Part shown: positions 20,805 through 33,505 of the stretch, in pieces | How the letters are laid out: every line of letters begins with the position of its first letter | How positions within the stretch are numbered: position 1 is the stretch's first letter | DNA from: Hippasteria phrygiana | Lineage: Eukaryota; Echinodermata; Asteroidea; Valvatida; Goniasteridae | Direction: 5' to 3' | Assembly (NCBI GenBank): GCA_037893225.1 | Contig: JAZGUH010000483.1 | Coordinates: 1,882,118 to 1,946,117, forward strand | Length of the DNA: 64,000 nucleotides | Program-made: the position numbers and the translations under genes | Notes under the pieces: model-generated | The model's database searches: none | What the model saw: the letters and a program-made list of their open reading frames with translations, nothing else | Told to the model about the DNA's origin: nothing

Positions 20805-22403
20805 GAGGCAGGGAACTGGGTAAGGTTATCTTGAAGTCTAGAGTCCTTGCTTGAGAGCGGAAGCGAGTTGACAAGGAAGCTCGTGCATAATGCTTTTCAG
20901 TACATGCACAAGAGGGTTCCCCCTGTGAATGATCGCAGTAGAACCTAGGCCATTCGAAACAGGGAGTTTGAGTTGACAGTATGCCTTGTCCAATCTCACT
21001 TCTTAAGGGTGGTATAAGAAAGATGCATTCATCGTTCATCATTGGATTTAGAGTGAAACTAGGGCTTACAGGTATAATTAAACCCATGCTGTATTCAACA
21101 AACCATAGTGTTTTTTGTTGTGTTTTTTTAAGAATGCTTTTGCTGCATTGGAAAACTAGCTCTTCATATTAAGTATTCATTTTTCAGTTACTTTTTTGAT
21201 AGCCGCAGTGATTGTGGTATTCAAATTCAGGCAGGTTGTCAGTTTATTTCCTATTCAAAGTCTTAGGCATTGAAGTTTACGAAGGATGTCACTTTTGTCA
21301 GGACTGTTGTTGCAACCTTTTTGAACTTAAAATATTCAGGATGTTGTGTAAGGGGCATTTTAGTTATATAGTACTTATGCTCTTTGGAGAGAATGTCTTA
21401 TAATAACTTACATTGGTTGACTTCCTTGAGTAAGCTACCAACAGTAAGTTTATCGACGGTACGAATTATTACATTACTGTTAGTGAATGCATAAATTTCG
21501 AGACTTTCTGAATGAAAGTTATTGAGGAATGTCCTTTTTTTTTGGGGGGGGGGGGGGGGGTGTGAAACTATGATTGTCTTAGTCAAAGCTAAAAAGCCAA
21601 AATGTTCCCGCTTTCTGTTTTTGCGGCCTGGAAGAGTGTACGACTTCGAGTTGGAATTTGAGTCAAATATTGGCACTCTAACTATGGACAGGGTCCGTTC
21701 TCCAGGACAAAGCAAACACTTAGTGTAGAACGGACAGCTGGCGTGGCAATCCCTGACATACTGGCACGAGTGTAAAATTTGCAAAGGTAGTGTCAAGTGG
21801 CAACACAACTGGATGCTGTTTGTAAACTGTCATGTGTCTACCAGACAGAGTTAGAAAACTCAAATTCTTTGGCATTATTTTTACCATTTGAAATCTTTGT
21901 GCAGTATATTTATTTATTTATTTATTTAAGATCCAGTTTGAAGATGTGTGGTTGTAGATACAAGATCAGAAAGACATGTGAGCCATGCTCTTGGTAACAA
22001 ATAGTAATATTTTGTTTTATTGTGATTTTTTCTTTGAAATAGTTTTATGCATAGTGTGCAGAAAGATCTAGTACTGTTGGTTTAATTTATTACAGTAGTA
22101 TATACTTCAAGTACATGTGCATGTGGTTATCTAAGTAGCTTCCTTGTAAATATGTATGTGGGGTATTTAAAGGAGTGAAGTAATTGGCGACATAATGGGC
22201 AATATTTTGCATACCAGCACTGCAGTCATTTGTGTGTCTTCTTTTATCAGAATACTTGTAAACTTCTAGGATCCTGTGGGAGCAAATTGTATGTTTTTGG
22301 TGGTTTTGTTTTTAAAGACAAAGTTGTAAAATTCTTTGGAGTACATCAGAATCCCCCCTTCAGCATCATAAGAAAATACAGTATAGTACTTTAAACCAAT
22401 AAA
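20805..22403 (+). other. Probable NCX 3' UTR
   Basis: No acceptor or coding block follows the stop codon. The region is AT-rich with a poly-G run (21,545-21,560) and a TATTTATT array (21,907-21,929). The first convincing poly(A) signal I see in a suitable context is AATAAA at 22,398-22,403. The exact transcript end is inferred. Confidence 0.45.
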
Positions 22404-22546
22404 TAATACATTTTGTTAAATTAGGTGTAAAGTTTATTTAGGCAACACAAGTAGGCAAGAATTGCAGTTGACAGCCGACTACATGTACAATAAGAGAGAA
22501 ATTGAATTGGTGAGTCGTGTAATAAGTCGTGTATGCATTAAACCAA

Positions 22547-22964
22547 GGAGCAAGTTCGGTTGGGCGACTAGAGTGACTAGACTTAACCATAGTCAATCTA
22601 GATGTCACTCGAATGTTGCGTGGTTTGACTAGCTAGTCCAACTGGATTAACCTCGCCCCGGACCATGGTTTCTCTAGTCACTCGCGAGTTATGTCACAGT
22701 TTCAAGATGAATTTTTTATTGCACTAAAGTTAAGTAGAGAAAATAAAAGAAATAAATAATAGAAAATAAAAATGACGTACCAACATTTGCTTCGTTAACA
22801 ATTAGCAGACGACATTCTTTACACTTACAGGTTGTTGTTGCTACACAAACTAGAATTGACGTAGTCGATCGACTAGATGCGTTCGAGTGAAAACAGACCA
22901 CGCATGCGTGATTTAAATCGCAAATTGACAAAAGATACTAGATCAGCAGCACCCGAACTTGCTC
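22547..22964 (-). mobile_element. GGAGCAAGTTCGG inverted-repeat element, short copy
   Basis: Ends are GGAGCAAGTTCGG and its complement CCGAACTTGCTC. The body contains CACGCATGCGTGATTTAAAT and GTTGTTGCTACACAAACTAG. A longer inverted copy is at 55,924-56,435; this one lacks about 90 bp from the middle. A shared AAG at the two edges could be a 3-bp duplication. It has no coding capacity. Confidence 0.85.
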
Positions 22965-25900
22965 AAGGTCCTGAATAATGGTTGCCATGGCAACTGTTTC
23001 TGGTTACCATGGCTACCGCTTTGGCTCCAGCCATTGGTAGACATCAAATTGGTCCCTATGGGCAACTTCTGTTGTTAGCCGTACGAACGGAATGGAGTAA
23101 TAGAATAATGTATATTGTGAAATACAATCTCCAATATATTTAAAACAGACTTTTTTTCCTGCTCCAATGTAGATGCAGTACATTTGTACATGTTGCTATG
23201 GATTATTACATTACCAGGGTACATGTACATCGTGCTTTTAAAAGAGCATCTCTGTGTGCAATTTTGTATTTATTTTAAAAAAATAAAAAATTGTAATATT
23301 TGCATCGTGAGCCGATATATGTAGGGGTTTTACCCTAAACTTTCTCAACATGGCACAAAAGAATTCTATGAAACTACTCAGCATTGTAATTGTTTTAAAA
23401 CGTTTTTAAGTGTATCATCTTTTACGTTTGGTTTGGGGGGGGGGTGTTCGTTTGCCTGAAGTTGGCAGTCTGACAGGAATTATGTTGTTTAGGAATTTTG
23501 TTAGCTGGTGCTTGTAAAGTTTCAGTGTTGGGGTTTGGGAAATCAAACAAATACGGCATGGTAAATAGGCGTTGTGAATTGTGGGAACATTGTATGAATG
23601 CTGTATGATTACGTGGTCAGCAGCCCGAGTGCATTTATTGCTGTGCAGTTTGAAATGATTTTTGTTTTCATGTACAAGTATCTTGAGCATGTCTGTAACA
23701 CTTAATGTCCACTTTGCACAAACGGTCATTAACTACATTTGTGACATGCAAATTAATTAAATGTTTCTCTGAATAGGCAGCTACCAAGAATGTGCAATAT
23801 TGTTGCAATCAACTAGAAGATTGAACACATTATCTTTTTCTGTGTCTGAATATTTCTCAAGCATTTTAAAGGATGCAGACATGTACGATCTGGGATTGGT
23901 GGTGTAATAGAATCATACACTGTACATGTGATTGCGTAGAGTCCAGTCTGCTTTCTAAAATCCTGTGTAAAACAAACTAAGAACCTCACTGAACATTTTC
24001 TCATTCACAAATAATCAAAATCGACTGGGACTGTTGTGTGAAAGTTGTGAACATGTGTACATGTGATTTTGCTCGAAATTGTAGTCGCACCCATATTTAG
24101 CAATTGAGTCGAAGTACGTTGACATTTCAAACTGTCAATGTTGGGGTTGTAACATGGTATGTTGTACAAATGTATATTTGTATCTGCAGCTGTTGCTTTT
24201 CAATTTAGCTGTCTATGAGGCGGATCTGCCTTCTTGTACAGTGTATTTACTTTTTCCAGACTTTGGTTGCACTATGTACATAGATTTTAACAACGGTAAG
24301 TTCCCAATTATCAATAGCCGATATTTATTGACAGACTTTTTCAAGCTTATTACCCGAGTGTTGTACATTGTATAATAAGTAGAGATAGAACTGCAGCTGT
24401 GACATGCATTTTGAAATTATTAAAAGAATGGTCGTCGGTATGTGAAACAAAAAAGAAAAAAAAGTGGTGGATGTTTGGAGTTTCGTACTGGAATTCTCAT
24501 CCTCCATAGGTTTCAAATTGTAACTATTTTGGGGATTTTATTTCTGGACGAAGCATTGGCCATTGTTATAAGCAGGAGGGGATTAAGTGTTTTGGCGCAA
24601 ATTCAATTTAGTCATTCCCCCCCCCCCCCCCCCAAATATTGCCTTAGAATTGCTTTCAACTTTGCCGGGTTTTGACTTGATTTTTATGTTCATTGCTAAT
24701 CGTGAGGAACTTGCAACGTGCACATTTTATTTCTGCCACTGCTAAAAGTTCTTTGGCAGTACAGAACAGCTTGCACATCCCTTCATCTGTCTTTCATAAT
24801 ATCATGATAATCTTCATTGAAAAATGACACCCAGAAGGAAAATCCTTTTCTCTCAAACTAATCTTAAGCAGGACCTTTGACCGACCCCCTCCCCCCTCCC
24901 CCCTCCCCCAAATCCACTCCAAATGTTATACCAGTTACAATATTTGGATGTGTGGATATTATGAAAACTTCAAATCTTTTTATATGCCTGTTGTACATGT
25001 AAAAGTATGGTACTGATTTGGGTGCATACAGTTTACCATTTTGTATTTATTTATTTATTTGCATACTACAACAAAATGACCAGCAACAATAGCTGAAAGG
25101 GTCACTTCACAATGATAAAAATACAATTATACACAAGTCACAAAACCTAATAAAAGTTTTTTAAAACTTAAAAAAAAAAAAAAAATGGGAAAACTTGCTG
25201 GATAAAAAATAAGACAGTTACAATACCATTCAAAACGTAACAATTGAATAATTTAATCATTAATATTTGCTTTATTGTCATTTCTGGAGTTGTTACATTA
25301 CTGTCCGTCTTTTCTCAGATGATTAATTCTCTGTTTTGTTTGCGCCATTCAAAAGCTTGTATAAACTGCTGAATTCAGTATAAACTCACCTCTTCAAATT
25401 GCTCATTTATTAATGAAAAAAATAACCATAGGCTCTACATGTAATTGTATAGCTAAAGTATTTATGTCTCTTTGTAAATTAAAAGAAAAAAATGCAACTT
25501 GAATAATAGTCGCACATTTGCAACTCACAAACTAACGGGGTTTACATTTTTGAATGCCAAAATATTCTTGTCCAGGAAGCCTCTTATAAACCTTAAAAAT
25601 ATAGATTTAATACCCAAATGAAATGTTATACTTAGTTTATTCCCCGGATTAGTGCTGATATTTTTGTTTATATCATATTATTTATTATTAAATTGTTATG
25701 AATTACTTATTGTCATGTATATTCCATGTGTAGCAGTAAGTTTCTCGGAAGTTTGAACTGCCGCATATTATATTCATTCCAATGGTTATTTTGTATTCCG
25801 ATATCAAGGCTAAATCACTGTACTTTTGTATCTCCTTGTAAATCAAATCCCCTCAACCCAACCACGCTCAAACTTCAGGGTATGCAGAAAACCTGTAGGC

Positions 25901-26156
25901 TTAAGCATTTGAAGGACAAAAAATCAGTTTTCAGAATCGATTCAAATAGAGGCAGATTTTGTGTTTTTTGATTTGTTGTCAATTTGTAATGCTTTACTTA
26001 GAATTTAATTTGTTTTAACTAGCCAGATGTTACAGTACGTGTACATGCTAAGTGAACTGTTAACTTTGGTGGAGTATTTTTTTTTTGTCCAGTGAGAAAA
26101 CATTTTTACCAATCACTGGGTGGACGTACTTTGGCCGTCATGATAAGAAAGACTGA

Positions 26157-26294
26157 TTCACCCCTTGAGCATAACATACACAATAATCTAACAATGGATT
26201 GAAAATGCAGAGAATGACGTGTATAGACGTCATCTGGCCAGGTGGCAATTTTTTTGGAGCATGCATAGACGTCATCCGTACACAAGGGGGTTAA
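26157..26294 (-). mobile_element. TTAACCCCTTG miniature element, internally deleted
   Basis: The right edge is GGGGGTTAA (26,291-26,294). The left edge reads TTCACCCCTTGAGC with a mutated TTAA. Compared with the 19,503 copy, about 90 bp between the left end and ATAACATACACAATAATC are missing. Confidence 0.8.
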
Positions 26295-29172
26295 AGCCTT
26301 GTCCTTTGACGTATTGACCAATTGCAGCCACAATTATGGTCCAACGAAAGTCCAAAAAAACTGATGGACATGTGGTTCATACGGCCATAATTGATCAATA
26401 TATCAAGGGCCAGTGCTTTTTGCAACTGTACATGTAGTTGCACTGGATATGTCAGTCATATTGTTCCTTGTCCACACTGTTTGAACATGGGATTGTGATT
26501 GGTTAGAGAAGTAAGATATCACATATTCTCTGCTTTATATATTAGAGATATCAGTGGTTTATATGCAATGTAGCATTCATTTGACATGGAAGATTGAAAA
26601 TTGAGTACAAGTTTGTGTGTAAAGGAATGTACTTTACCTAGTATGGATGGGTTATGCAAGCAAGTGTGGAGCCATCGGCTTTTTGCGTATGTAAGCATTG
26701 GGCAGTTCTAATCACCGAGGTTGAATGATACCTCAGAATCATGCCCGTCTTACCTTTTCATTTCTCAAACTTCTCATTGTCCTTTTCGAGAAATGAGAGA
26801 TTCAAAATCTACCCATGATGGTTCCGCCTAATGCGTGTAGATTTGTTTTCTTAGTACGAAATTAACTTAGAGTAAACTGGGTTTGATGCATGTATTTCAA
26901 AATTAATCTTGGAGAGTTGATCAGTATTTTCGCAGTTAAGTATACCTCAGTCGATATTAATTTAAACTTTTGAGTGTGATGGCCATTTTTAAAATGACCC
27001 AAAATGGTATCTCGTTCGTAAAATTTGCCACTTGGTTATGGCTTACCAACTTGTGTGTAAATGCAATAATATAATTCATGAATATATTTGTTGATTGTTT
27101 AGTGCAGAGTTTCCTAAATCTCTAGACATATTGATTGTCATTACTTTACGACTGCTTTAGAAGGCTGTTACCAATGTTTTTGGAATGTTTTGAGTTCATT
27201 GCAAGCCTACATCTTTTTGCACAAACAGCAGGAGATGGGGACTGCATGTACTATGTGTGTACTAGTTACTTTGCTGATATCTTTCATTCTGAAATGCTAC
27301 TTTGTTACATTGTTTTTAGCGAGTTTTGCAAATGTAAGGAATTGTTGCATAGTTAGAAATGATAGTTGACATGTACCTGTGTGGACGGTAAATGTCAGAA
27401 AATGTGTGACTTGTACAAAAGAATGTTGGAAAAAAGTATCATTACAGTTCACTTTCTTACATCTCGCAGTGTTTCCAAGTTAAACTTCTACAGCAAACAT
27501 GTATCGCAAACGGTTATAAATTTGAGACGCTCATTAAAATGTTGATTCTAACTCAATTTTTCAGTTGGCGCACAGTGGGTCTTTTTGCATGTGTGTACAT
27601 ACTGAGCGGTGGTATCTATCACACATGCACACACAAGACCAAACCTCATTTAATCTTGTACCTTTTCAAAACTTGCCTATCCTGCTTCATAGAGCTTTTA
27701 ATTAAGCGCAGTAACAATCTGCTAAAGACTTTATTACAAGCCAAAACAGCACATGCTGCTCAGCTGAGATTTGCTGGGCAAAGATATTTGCTAAAAGTGT
27801 TTTCTACTTTTAGCATCTCCACTAATCAACTCTACTATCAATGTTTATGCAGCATTTTCATGTGTACATGCAACAAGGTGGCGTTTCACATTTTTCACGA
27901 GGTAAAACGTCATGGGTGGCTCCTTGGTGCTTGGCCAAGCCCAGCAGACCTGAGGAACCCAGACGTGGTTTGGTGAACGCATGGTGCAGTGCGGGTAACA
28001 ATGAATGACTCGTCTTTCCAATCGAGTTGGTATCAATGGTAGAGTTATCATCAGAATGACACAATGCTGATGTATACTCGTGGAACATTCACTAACGATA
28101 TGAATGGCCATTGAGGTGCTTATATGCAAAGCATTTTAAATAGGCCCAATTACAAAATTATAATTTGCGTAGGTAATAAGTAATTTTAACAACTTACTAG
28201 TGCAATTTTATTTGAATCATTTGATTATTAGATTGTGTAGATGTTCAATTGCATAACCACATGGATTTTTTCTTTGCATCTCATGGCCCATTTCAGAGTT
28301 GTAGCTGTCATGTTCAATTTCCCTTCATACCTGTGGCTTTTTTCACTACTAGTCAAAAAAAAAATAAAGTATTTGGACAGTTTAATCTTTGGAGTGACTT
28401 GCTTCCTTGTGTTTTTTTCTGGCTTTCATTGCCAGTTAAGCTTGGCGTCTTGATTTTGAACCCTTAGTTACTAGGCCTGTGTACCAGAGTTGTAATCAAG
28501 TGAGATCACAAGTCAGCTCAAAGTGAAGTGACTTGTGATGGACTTGATTACAACTATGCTGTGTACATGCAGGTGCCTAGCCAGGAGTTTACATTCTAAA
28601 AGAAAACTCCAAGACTTGAGCTTCGTTTGAAAGTGAGAATACAAAAAAAAGTTCCAGTACCGAGGCCCAGACATTTTTCACCCACGTGACCAGATAGTGA
28701 GAAATGTAAACAAAACCAACACAAGTGGATCGCCTTGGTAGTGATCATCGCACATGTATCATATGGGGCAGGTGCACACACAGGATGCTTGACTCGTTCA
28801 CTTGAATAAAGCACTCATTAGCATCACCACACCTTTTCATGATGACACATGAAAAATGTCTATAAATATTGCACGTTTAGTTTTATTAATTCTTTTTTTA
28901 ATGAAAGTCCACCCCGGACAAGGCTAAAAGGCACTTAAGGTACGGGGTTACAAAAAAGAAAAAGAATCAAAGATACAAGAGGTAGGAATTAAGATTCCTG
29001 TTGAAGCAGGAAAGATCGTAAGACCATGCACCAGGCAAAGAATTCTGTTCTACTGTGGTATTTTTACATGCCTGTCCAAATCCCTGGGTAGTTGGAACGT
29101 GGAAAGAGCAGACGAAACGTAAACAGTAATGGCGGCGACAGAAGGTCTTCCAAACTTATCACAACTTTCCTT

Positions 29173-29344
29173 TTAACCCCTTGGGCACGGTATTTTACGG
29201 GAGACGTCGGGGTGTTGCAGCGGTTCTGGCAGCCAAATCGAACCGCTACAATGTGTTTGTGCAGTCAAGCATGACAAACAATAATCCAACAATGGATTGA
29301 AATTTTTTGACGCCATATGGCGTCATCTGTATGCAAGGGGTTAA
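29173..29344 (-). mobile_element. TTAACCCCTTG miniature element
   Basis: TTAA at 29,173-29,176 and 29,341-29,344, ends TTAACCCCTTGGGCACGG and CAAGGGGTTAA. It shares GGTATTTTACGGGAGACGTC and the AACAATGGATTGAAA core with the 31,075 copy in inverted orientation. Confidence 0.9.
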
Positions 29345-29752
29345 CTGTTCCCTACAGCGCATTACATGGAGATATACACTGGTTCACGTAGTACCAGCAA
29401 AAACGAAACCTCTTCCCCAGGATCTGCTTCTATTAACCTTGTTCAGAACAGCCCTGGGGACAATTAGGGTCATGTACTCCACATCATTTTTTAAGAGTGA
29501 TGTACCCCGGGTACGTTAGTTTTGGAGTAACCGGTTATCGTCCAATCGGATCTCACAATTTAATACCATAGTATAACAAAGCTTTTTGTTCTACATCGAA
29601 GTACAGCTAGAGTATATTGGTGGGAACAGAGGAGTCACTACACAAGTGCCCATCCCAAACTCATGGAAACGGTCCGGTGATGTATACCCGATGCACAGAA
29701 ATACTGACTTGGTTTGAAGTGGTTTTTTTATGATGTTCGTGCTGGCCATGTG

Positions 29753-29868
29753 TTACCTCTTCAGGAAGACCAGTGCGGTGATGACATGGGATCCTGGTAG
29801 GCCGAGTACAGGTACCAAACATACTGCAGGAGTGGCTGATGATAGCTTGTCAAATTCAGCAGTCAGCG
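29753..29868 (-). CDS. DPH6: DPH6 exon 17 (C-terminal, with stop)
   Basis: Acceptor TGTTTTCCAG, then a split codon completed by CG, then LTAEFDKLSSATPAVCLVPV and a tail ending ALVFLKR before TAA (29,753-29,755). The phase matches the donor of exon 16. The CLVPV strand is typical of the end of the second RidA-like domain in long DPH6 proteins. The opposite strand has an open frame here, which is a shadow. Confidence 0.9.
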
Positions 29869-30450
29869 CTGGAAAACATGAAAACGTCCAGGAAGAATCA
29901 AATCACATACCCAAACAAGGTTCCAATAAGTAGCCCAGGCAGAACTTACTTCACATATAGTCAGTAAGCATAGCAAGACATTTTTCATGGGGGGGGGAGG
30001 GTGGGTGTTACCAGGAACAAAATAAGTTTTTTGTGACTGGGGAAATTCGTGGCAAATAGGGCGTGGGATGTTTGACACCATGGCTTTGTTTTTCTTTACT
30101 CGCTCTTTATTTCCCCCTCATGTCTGAGACTCTTGTATCTAGTGAATTGGAGTCTTAAATCTATGAACCGCATCTTTCTGGAAGTGTTGGAGAATTGTGA
30201 CCTGAAGGTCAAGTCAAGTTGACCTGAAAGTTTTTCAGTTGCCAAGGTCTCAGTGTAATGTGAGCATCAGTGGAACTGATACAGAATGGCCCGCATTTTT
30301 CACCACAAGAGGGCCACAAATGCATACGGCCATTACGCATCTCTTTTCCTTGCAACGGCAAAATGCCCAAGAAGAAACACCATGGCACACCCAGAGGCTA
30401 ATTGAGACCAAAAAAAAACTGAATCACATTGACAAAAATGCAACACATAC
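29869..30450 (-). other. DPH6 intron 16, 582 bp
   Basis: The donor is G|GTATGT and the acceptor TTTTCCAG. The intron contains a short poly-G (29,991-30,000) and otherwise nothing recognisable. Confidence 0.8.
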
Positions 30451-30612
30451 CATTTAACAAATGTCCATGCCCTGCCAATGACTGCCTGTAGAAAAAACGC
30501 ACACAGAGGGCGCTGTTCCACGAAAAGCTGTTCTCCTTGAGACATGCTCCAATAGCATCAAGTAGTTCATTCACCAAGACTCTGGGCTCTGGTTTAGTGT
30601 TTGTCGTGACGT
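30451..30612 (-). CDS. DPH6: DPH6 exon 16 (second RidA-like domain)
   Basis: The exon lies between acceptor TTTTTGATGCAG and donor AATG|GTATGT. It starts by completing a split Asp codon and reads KPEPRVLVNELLDAIGACLK then NSFSWNSALCVRFFYRQS. The helix LLDAIGACLK and the strand ALCVRFFY fit a RidA-like fold. The exon ends in phase 1. Confidence 0.9.
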
Positions 30613-31074
30613 CTGCATCAAAAAGACATCGACAAGTAAGTGACTTTATTTGTTGAAGACAAAGTTAAATTTGATTTGACACTTAGCTTTGTGGACAGTA
30701 CAAGTAAAGAAAACGTTGCGGATACATTGCAGTGACCTTGCTATACTGTAATCCATTGATCACCACTTTTAAAGATCTGTCGAGGTGGTGTTATGCTCGC
30801 GCGCACGTCCGCAGGTATTCTTACAATCGAGGTGCGTGCGCATTTTGCCAAGTTGTAAACAGATCATTGGCTGATGGGGCAGAGAGTGCATGAAGAAATT
30901 AATGCTTGATGCTTACGATACCAAAACACCACTGCAATTTATGCTCTATGTTTTAGTCAGCGGATTAGTCTATAAATAAAGAAGTGTGGTTTTGAGAAGA
31001 AACGGAGATATTAATTCTACTTTTCCGTCATTATGCTTGGACTGTCAGAACGACAACTGTCAGAGCAGACAGAG

Positions 31075-31296
31075 TTAACCCTTTGCGAACTGAAGATGCC
31101 ATATGGCGTCAAAAAAAAAAGTGCCACCAGGCCGGATGACGTCATTTGCCCCTGTTTGTGCAGTTTCAATTCATTGTTGGATTATTGTGTATAGGTTACG
31201 CTTGACTGCACAAATACATTGTAGCGGTTTGCTTGGCTGCCAGAACCGCCGCGGCACCCCGACGTCTCCCGTAAAATACCGTACTCAAGGGGTTAA
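31075..31296 (+). mobile_element. TTAACCCCTTG miniature element
   Basis: TTAA at 31,075-31,078 and 31,293-31,296. The left end is TTAACCCTTTGCGAACTG and the right end in reverse complement TTAACCCCTTGAGTACGG. The interior has the family words GCCACCAGGCCGGATGACG, TTTGTGCAGTTTCAA and GCTTGACTGCACAA. Confidence 0.9.
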
Positions 31297-31715
31297 AGGG
31301 AAACATTACCTTGGAAGCACCAAATGGGGTTACAAAAGATTTCATTCTAAAATGACTGTGGTTGGAAAGAACCTTAAAAAAGTAGAACACAAATGCATGT
31401 GACCATCCCCTAAAAATGGGCCCTCTGTCTGGAAGTCATTGATGAAAAGGACAACAGTTAGGTTCAGAAAAGTCCGCCGATTGGAAATCAGATTGCATTT
31501 TGTTCACGATTTTAGACAAAGGGATGGTTTTGAACATTATTATATTCTAGTTTGTAGTGATTTTTCACACCAGCAATTTCAGGATGAATGTATTGCTTTC
31601 ATAAAAACTTGTATGTATCAACATCATAACTTTCTGTTATCAAAGTATAAACATTAGTTTTCGAATGAGAGCAATACGAAGGTCCGGTGCTAGCCCAAGA
31701 TGAAATATGTGCATA

Positions 31716-32201
31716 CAGTTGTGGTCAAAAGTTTACATACATTTGGAAATCGTTTCTGCAATGGGCTCCGTGCACAACTACCCCCTCAGCGGAAAGAAAA
31801 GGCAAGTTGGGGGGGTCAATATCGACGCCATCTTACCTGCCTTCAATTCAAGTGTCTGGTTCCCGCTGTGATATTCTTATTGAAAACGCAATTATCGAGA
31901 GTCAGCGAACAGACAAAGCAATCCCACTGGTATACGAGTATCAAAAGAACGAGGAGCGCGGTGCGGATATATCAGCGACGTACTGCCCATGGAAGTGCGG
32001 TTGCTATGTGGACAGCGCCCTCATTCGACGGCGCACGGAGCCCATAGTTCTTGAGCTGTTCCATTTACTGCAACGTTTAACATCTCAGTATATCAATAAA
32101 ATAATTTTTCAAAAGTCCCTCATGTATTAATCGTTTGGATTTGATTCACAGATTGGGGATGAACTGGAAATTTGGTGTATGTAAACTTTCGATGGAAACT
32201 A
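31716..32201. mobile_element. Tc1/mariner-like non-autonomous remnant
   Basis: The left end, after a TA, reads CAGTTGTGGTCAAAAGTTTA and then CATACA, a terminal repeat typical of Tc1-like elements. The right end in reverse complement contains GAAAGTTTACATACACC and is more decayed. No transposase motif is visible in the ~430-bp interior. Confidence 0.6.
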
Positions 32202-32437
32202 TATATATCAGCAAAATTGTACATGAACCCTGCTGCTGTTATAACTATCACAACCTATCAGAAACCAACCCCCTTCCCTATAGCTTGTGTATTACAACCT
32301 ATCACTCGATACGTTTTGATAGATAGGGTATATGGCTCCATTTTGGCACCAAGAGAGGAAGGATTAAAGCAGTCAGGCTCACAAGGGACCCAGGGGAACT
32401 GACAAAACCAAATATTGTGAATAAAATGAGTCCTTAC

Positions 32438-32527
32438 CACAAACAACAAATCCCGAGGAGTTTTCAACGTCAAGAATCACTTGCAGCTCAGCGAACAACG
32501 CTTGGCCTTGTACTCTCTGGCTGGAAT
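32438..32527 (-). CDS. DPH6: DPH6 exon 15 (second RidA-like domain)
   Basis: Acceptor GTCTTTACAG and donor TGTG|GTAAGG. It completes a split His codon and encodes SSQRVQGQALFAELQVILDV then ENSSGFVVC, ending in phase 1. The phases match exons 14 and 16. Confidence 0.9.
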
Positions 32528-33231
32528 CTGTAAAGACAACATTTAGGAAGTCCATATTTCTTACACATAACACAGAGTCCCTGTGTAGAGGTAGGGGGCA
32601 TAATATTGTAGTCAAGAACACTGTAACAAACACTAAGACAAAGACCAAGGAGTTTAAAAGATACCAACTCAATATGTACGGATTCAAGATAGACCAAACA
32701 AGGACCAAGACAGTAAGCTTCAAGACAGACCAAACCAAGTCATTGAGGTCCTAGATTGGACCAAGACCAAAACTGACATTAGACAATTGTGACCGCCTCT
32801 CCAAAAATGTTTATTATGACACAAAATATGAAGAATGAGTTGAATTTGTCACATCCCAAGCTTTAATTTGGTGTAGGTTTGACCCCTGTGGCATTTTGTG
32901 TTCTCGAAGTATCTTGAGAGTTGCATACCCATATTTTCCAATTTATCAGAAGTGAGCGAGTAAGCAAGGGGAAATAAATGAGGGAAAAAAAATTGTTTTT
33001 TCCATCTTTATTCATCAATATTAACAATTTAAAAAATAAAAATATAGATATAACAGAAGCCAACAAATGCAAAAAAGAAGAAATCAATTATGTGAAGGTT
33101 TTTTTGTCACCCGCTTTACAAAGAATAGCCCTGTGCGTGTGTTCGCATAGCGCGACATAATACCCTTCCTTTGTACAGCGGGTCACAATTGAAAATTATT
33201 AACAGTTCAAATCAATATTCTGTAGACTTAC
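32528..33231 (-). other. DPH6 intron 14, 704 bp
   Basis: AT-rich with purine-rich runs near 32,980-33,090. No repeat copy is recognised. Confidence 0.8.
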
Positions 33232-33352
33232 GTTGCCAGGATTCTGAGTCGGCGCCAGCAACAACATGCCACTCCACAAGAACACCCTTTGGCAGATGCG
33301 GCACAATTACATAGCTCATCGTACGACACACTCGGCTGCAAGAGGAATCTTC
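33232..33352 (-). CDS. DPH6: DPH6 exon 14 (start of the second RidA-like block)
   Basis: Two acceptors are possible. TAATTTAG at 33,353-33,354 gives phase 0 and fits exon 13; the stronger-looking CTTGCAG 17 bp downstream breaks the frame and was not used. The exon reads EDSSCSRVCRTMSYVIVPHL then PKGVLVEWHVVAGADSESWQ and ends at CAAC|GTAAGT. The block VPHLPKGVLVEW is highly characteristic of long DPH6 proteins. Confidence 0.9.
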
Positions 33353-33505
33353 CTAAATTATGGATAAATTGAACAAATAGATGATTTTCAGAGTGAACAA
33401 AGAGAAATAGATTTTTGTTGGGAAACGATCCTGCGGACTTCGGATTGCTGTACCGGTGTTCATCTCACTCAAGCAATTAGGCCCTGTATGCTGGCTGCCT
33501 CTTTG

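Larger units (their letters stand above)
6608..22403 (+). other. SLC8A: SLC8A (NCX) sodium/calcium exchanger gene, 3' part
   Basis: The gene product is a plasma-membrane antiporter that exchanges three Na+ for one Ca2+. Four coding exons are seen, with phases that join without a break: 149 bp, 100 bp, 270 bp and 404 bp to the stop. They cover the end of the large cytoplasmic regulatory loop, the region after the second Calx-beta domain, and the C-terminal half of the transmembrane domain with the alpha-2 repeat. The exon boundaries match the conserved vertebrate NCX plan as I know it, including the 100-bp exon and the intron that splits GTSVP from DTFAS. The 5' portion (signal peptide, alpha-1 repeat, Calx-beta domains) is not in the window. 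I cannot assign it to a specific vertebrate paralogue, so the symbol is family-level. Confidence 0.95.
22404..29752. other. Intergenic region between convergent NCX and DPH6
   Basis: No exon is recognised in this 7.3 kb. It holds one inverted-repeat element (22,547-22,964), poly-C/CCCCTC runs near 24,617 and 24,885, an ATTTATTT array near 25,046, and two TTAA elements (26,157-26,294; 29,173-29,344). The long open stretch at 27,539-27,976 shows no family resemblance. 28,905-29,080 resembles 48,541-48,730 weakly (CAAGGC..GGCACTTAAGGT..GGGTTACAAAA) and may be the tail of a dispersed repeat. A possible DPH6 poly(A) signal (ATTAAA on the minus strand) lies at 29,559-29,564. Confidence 0.6.
30613..32437 (-). 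other. DPH6 intron 15, 1.8 kb
   Basis: The intron holds a TTAACCCCTTG element (31,075-31,296) and a Tc1-like remnant (31,716-32,201). The rest is unremarkable. Confidence 0.8.

Noticed and set aside
27539..27976. 145-codon open frame on the + strand
   Set aside because: AT-rich, Cys/Phe/Leu-heavy translation without domain-like blocks; no splice context. Treated as chance.
29730..29933. Membrane-like open frame (MMFVLAMCYLF..) on the + strand
   Set aside because: It overlaps the DPH6 terminal exon on the opposite strand and is a shadow of it.
30480..30640. Possible first exon on the + strand with donor-like ACAA|GTAAGT
   Set aside because: The minus strand here encodes DPH6 exon 16 with matching phases and conserved residues, which explains the conservation.
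33336..33342. CTTGCAG as acceptor of DPH6 exon 14
   Set aside because: It puts the conserved VPHLPKGVLVEW block out of frame with exon 13; the upstream TAATTTAG keeps all phases consistent.
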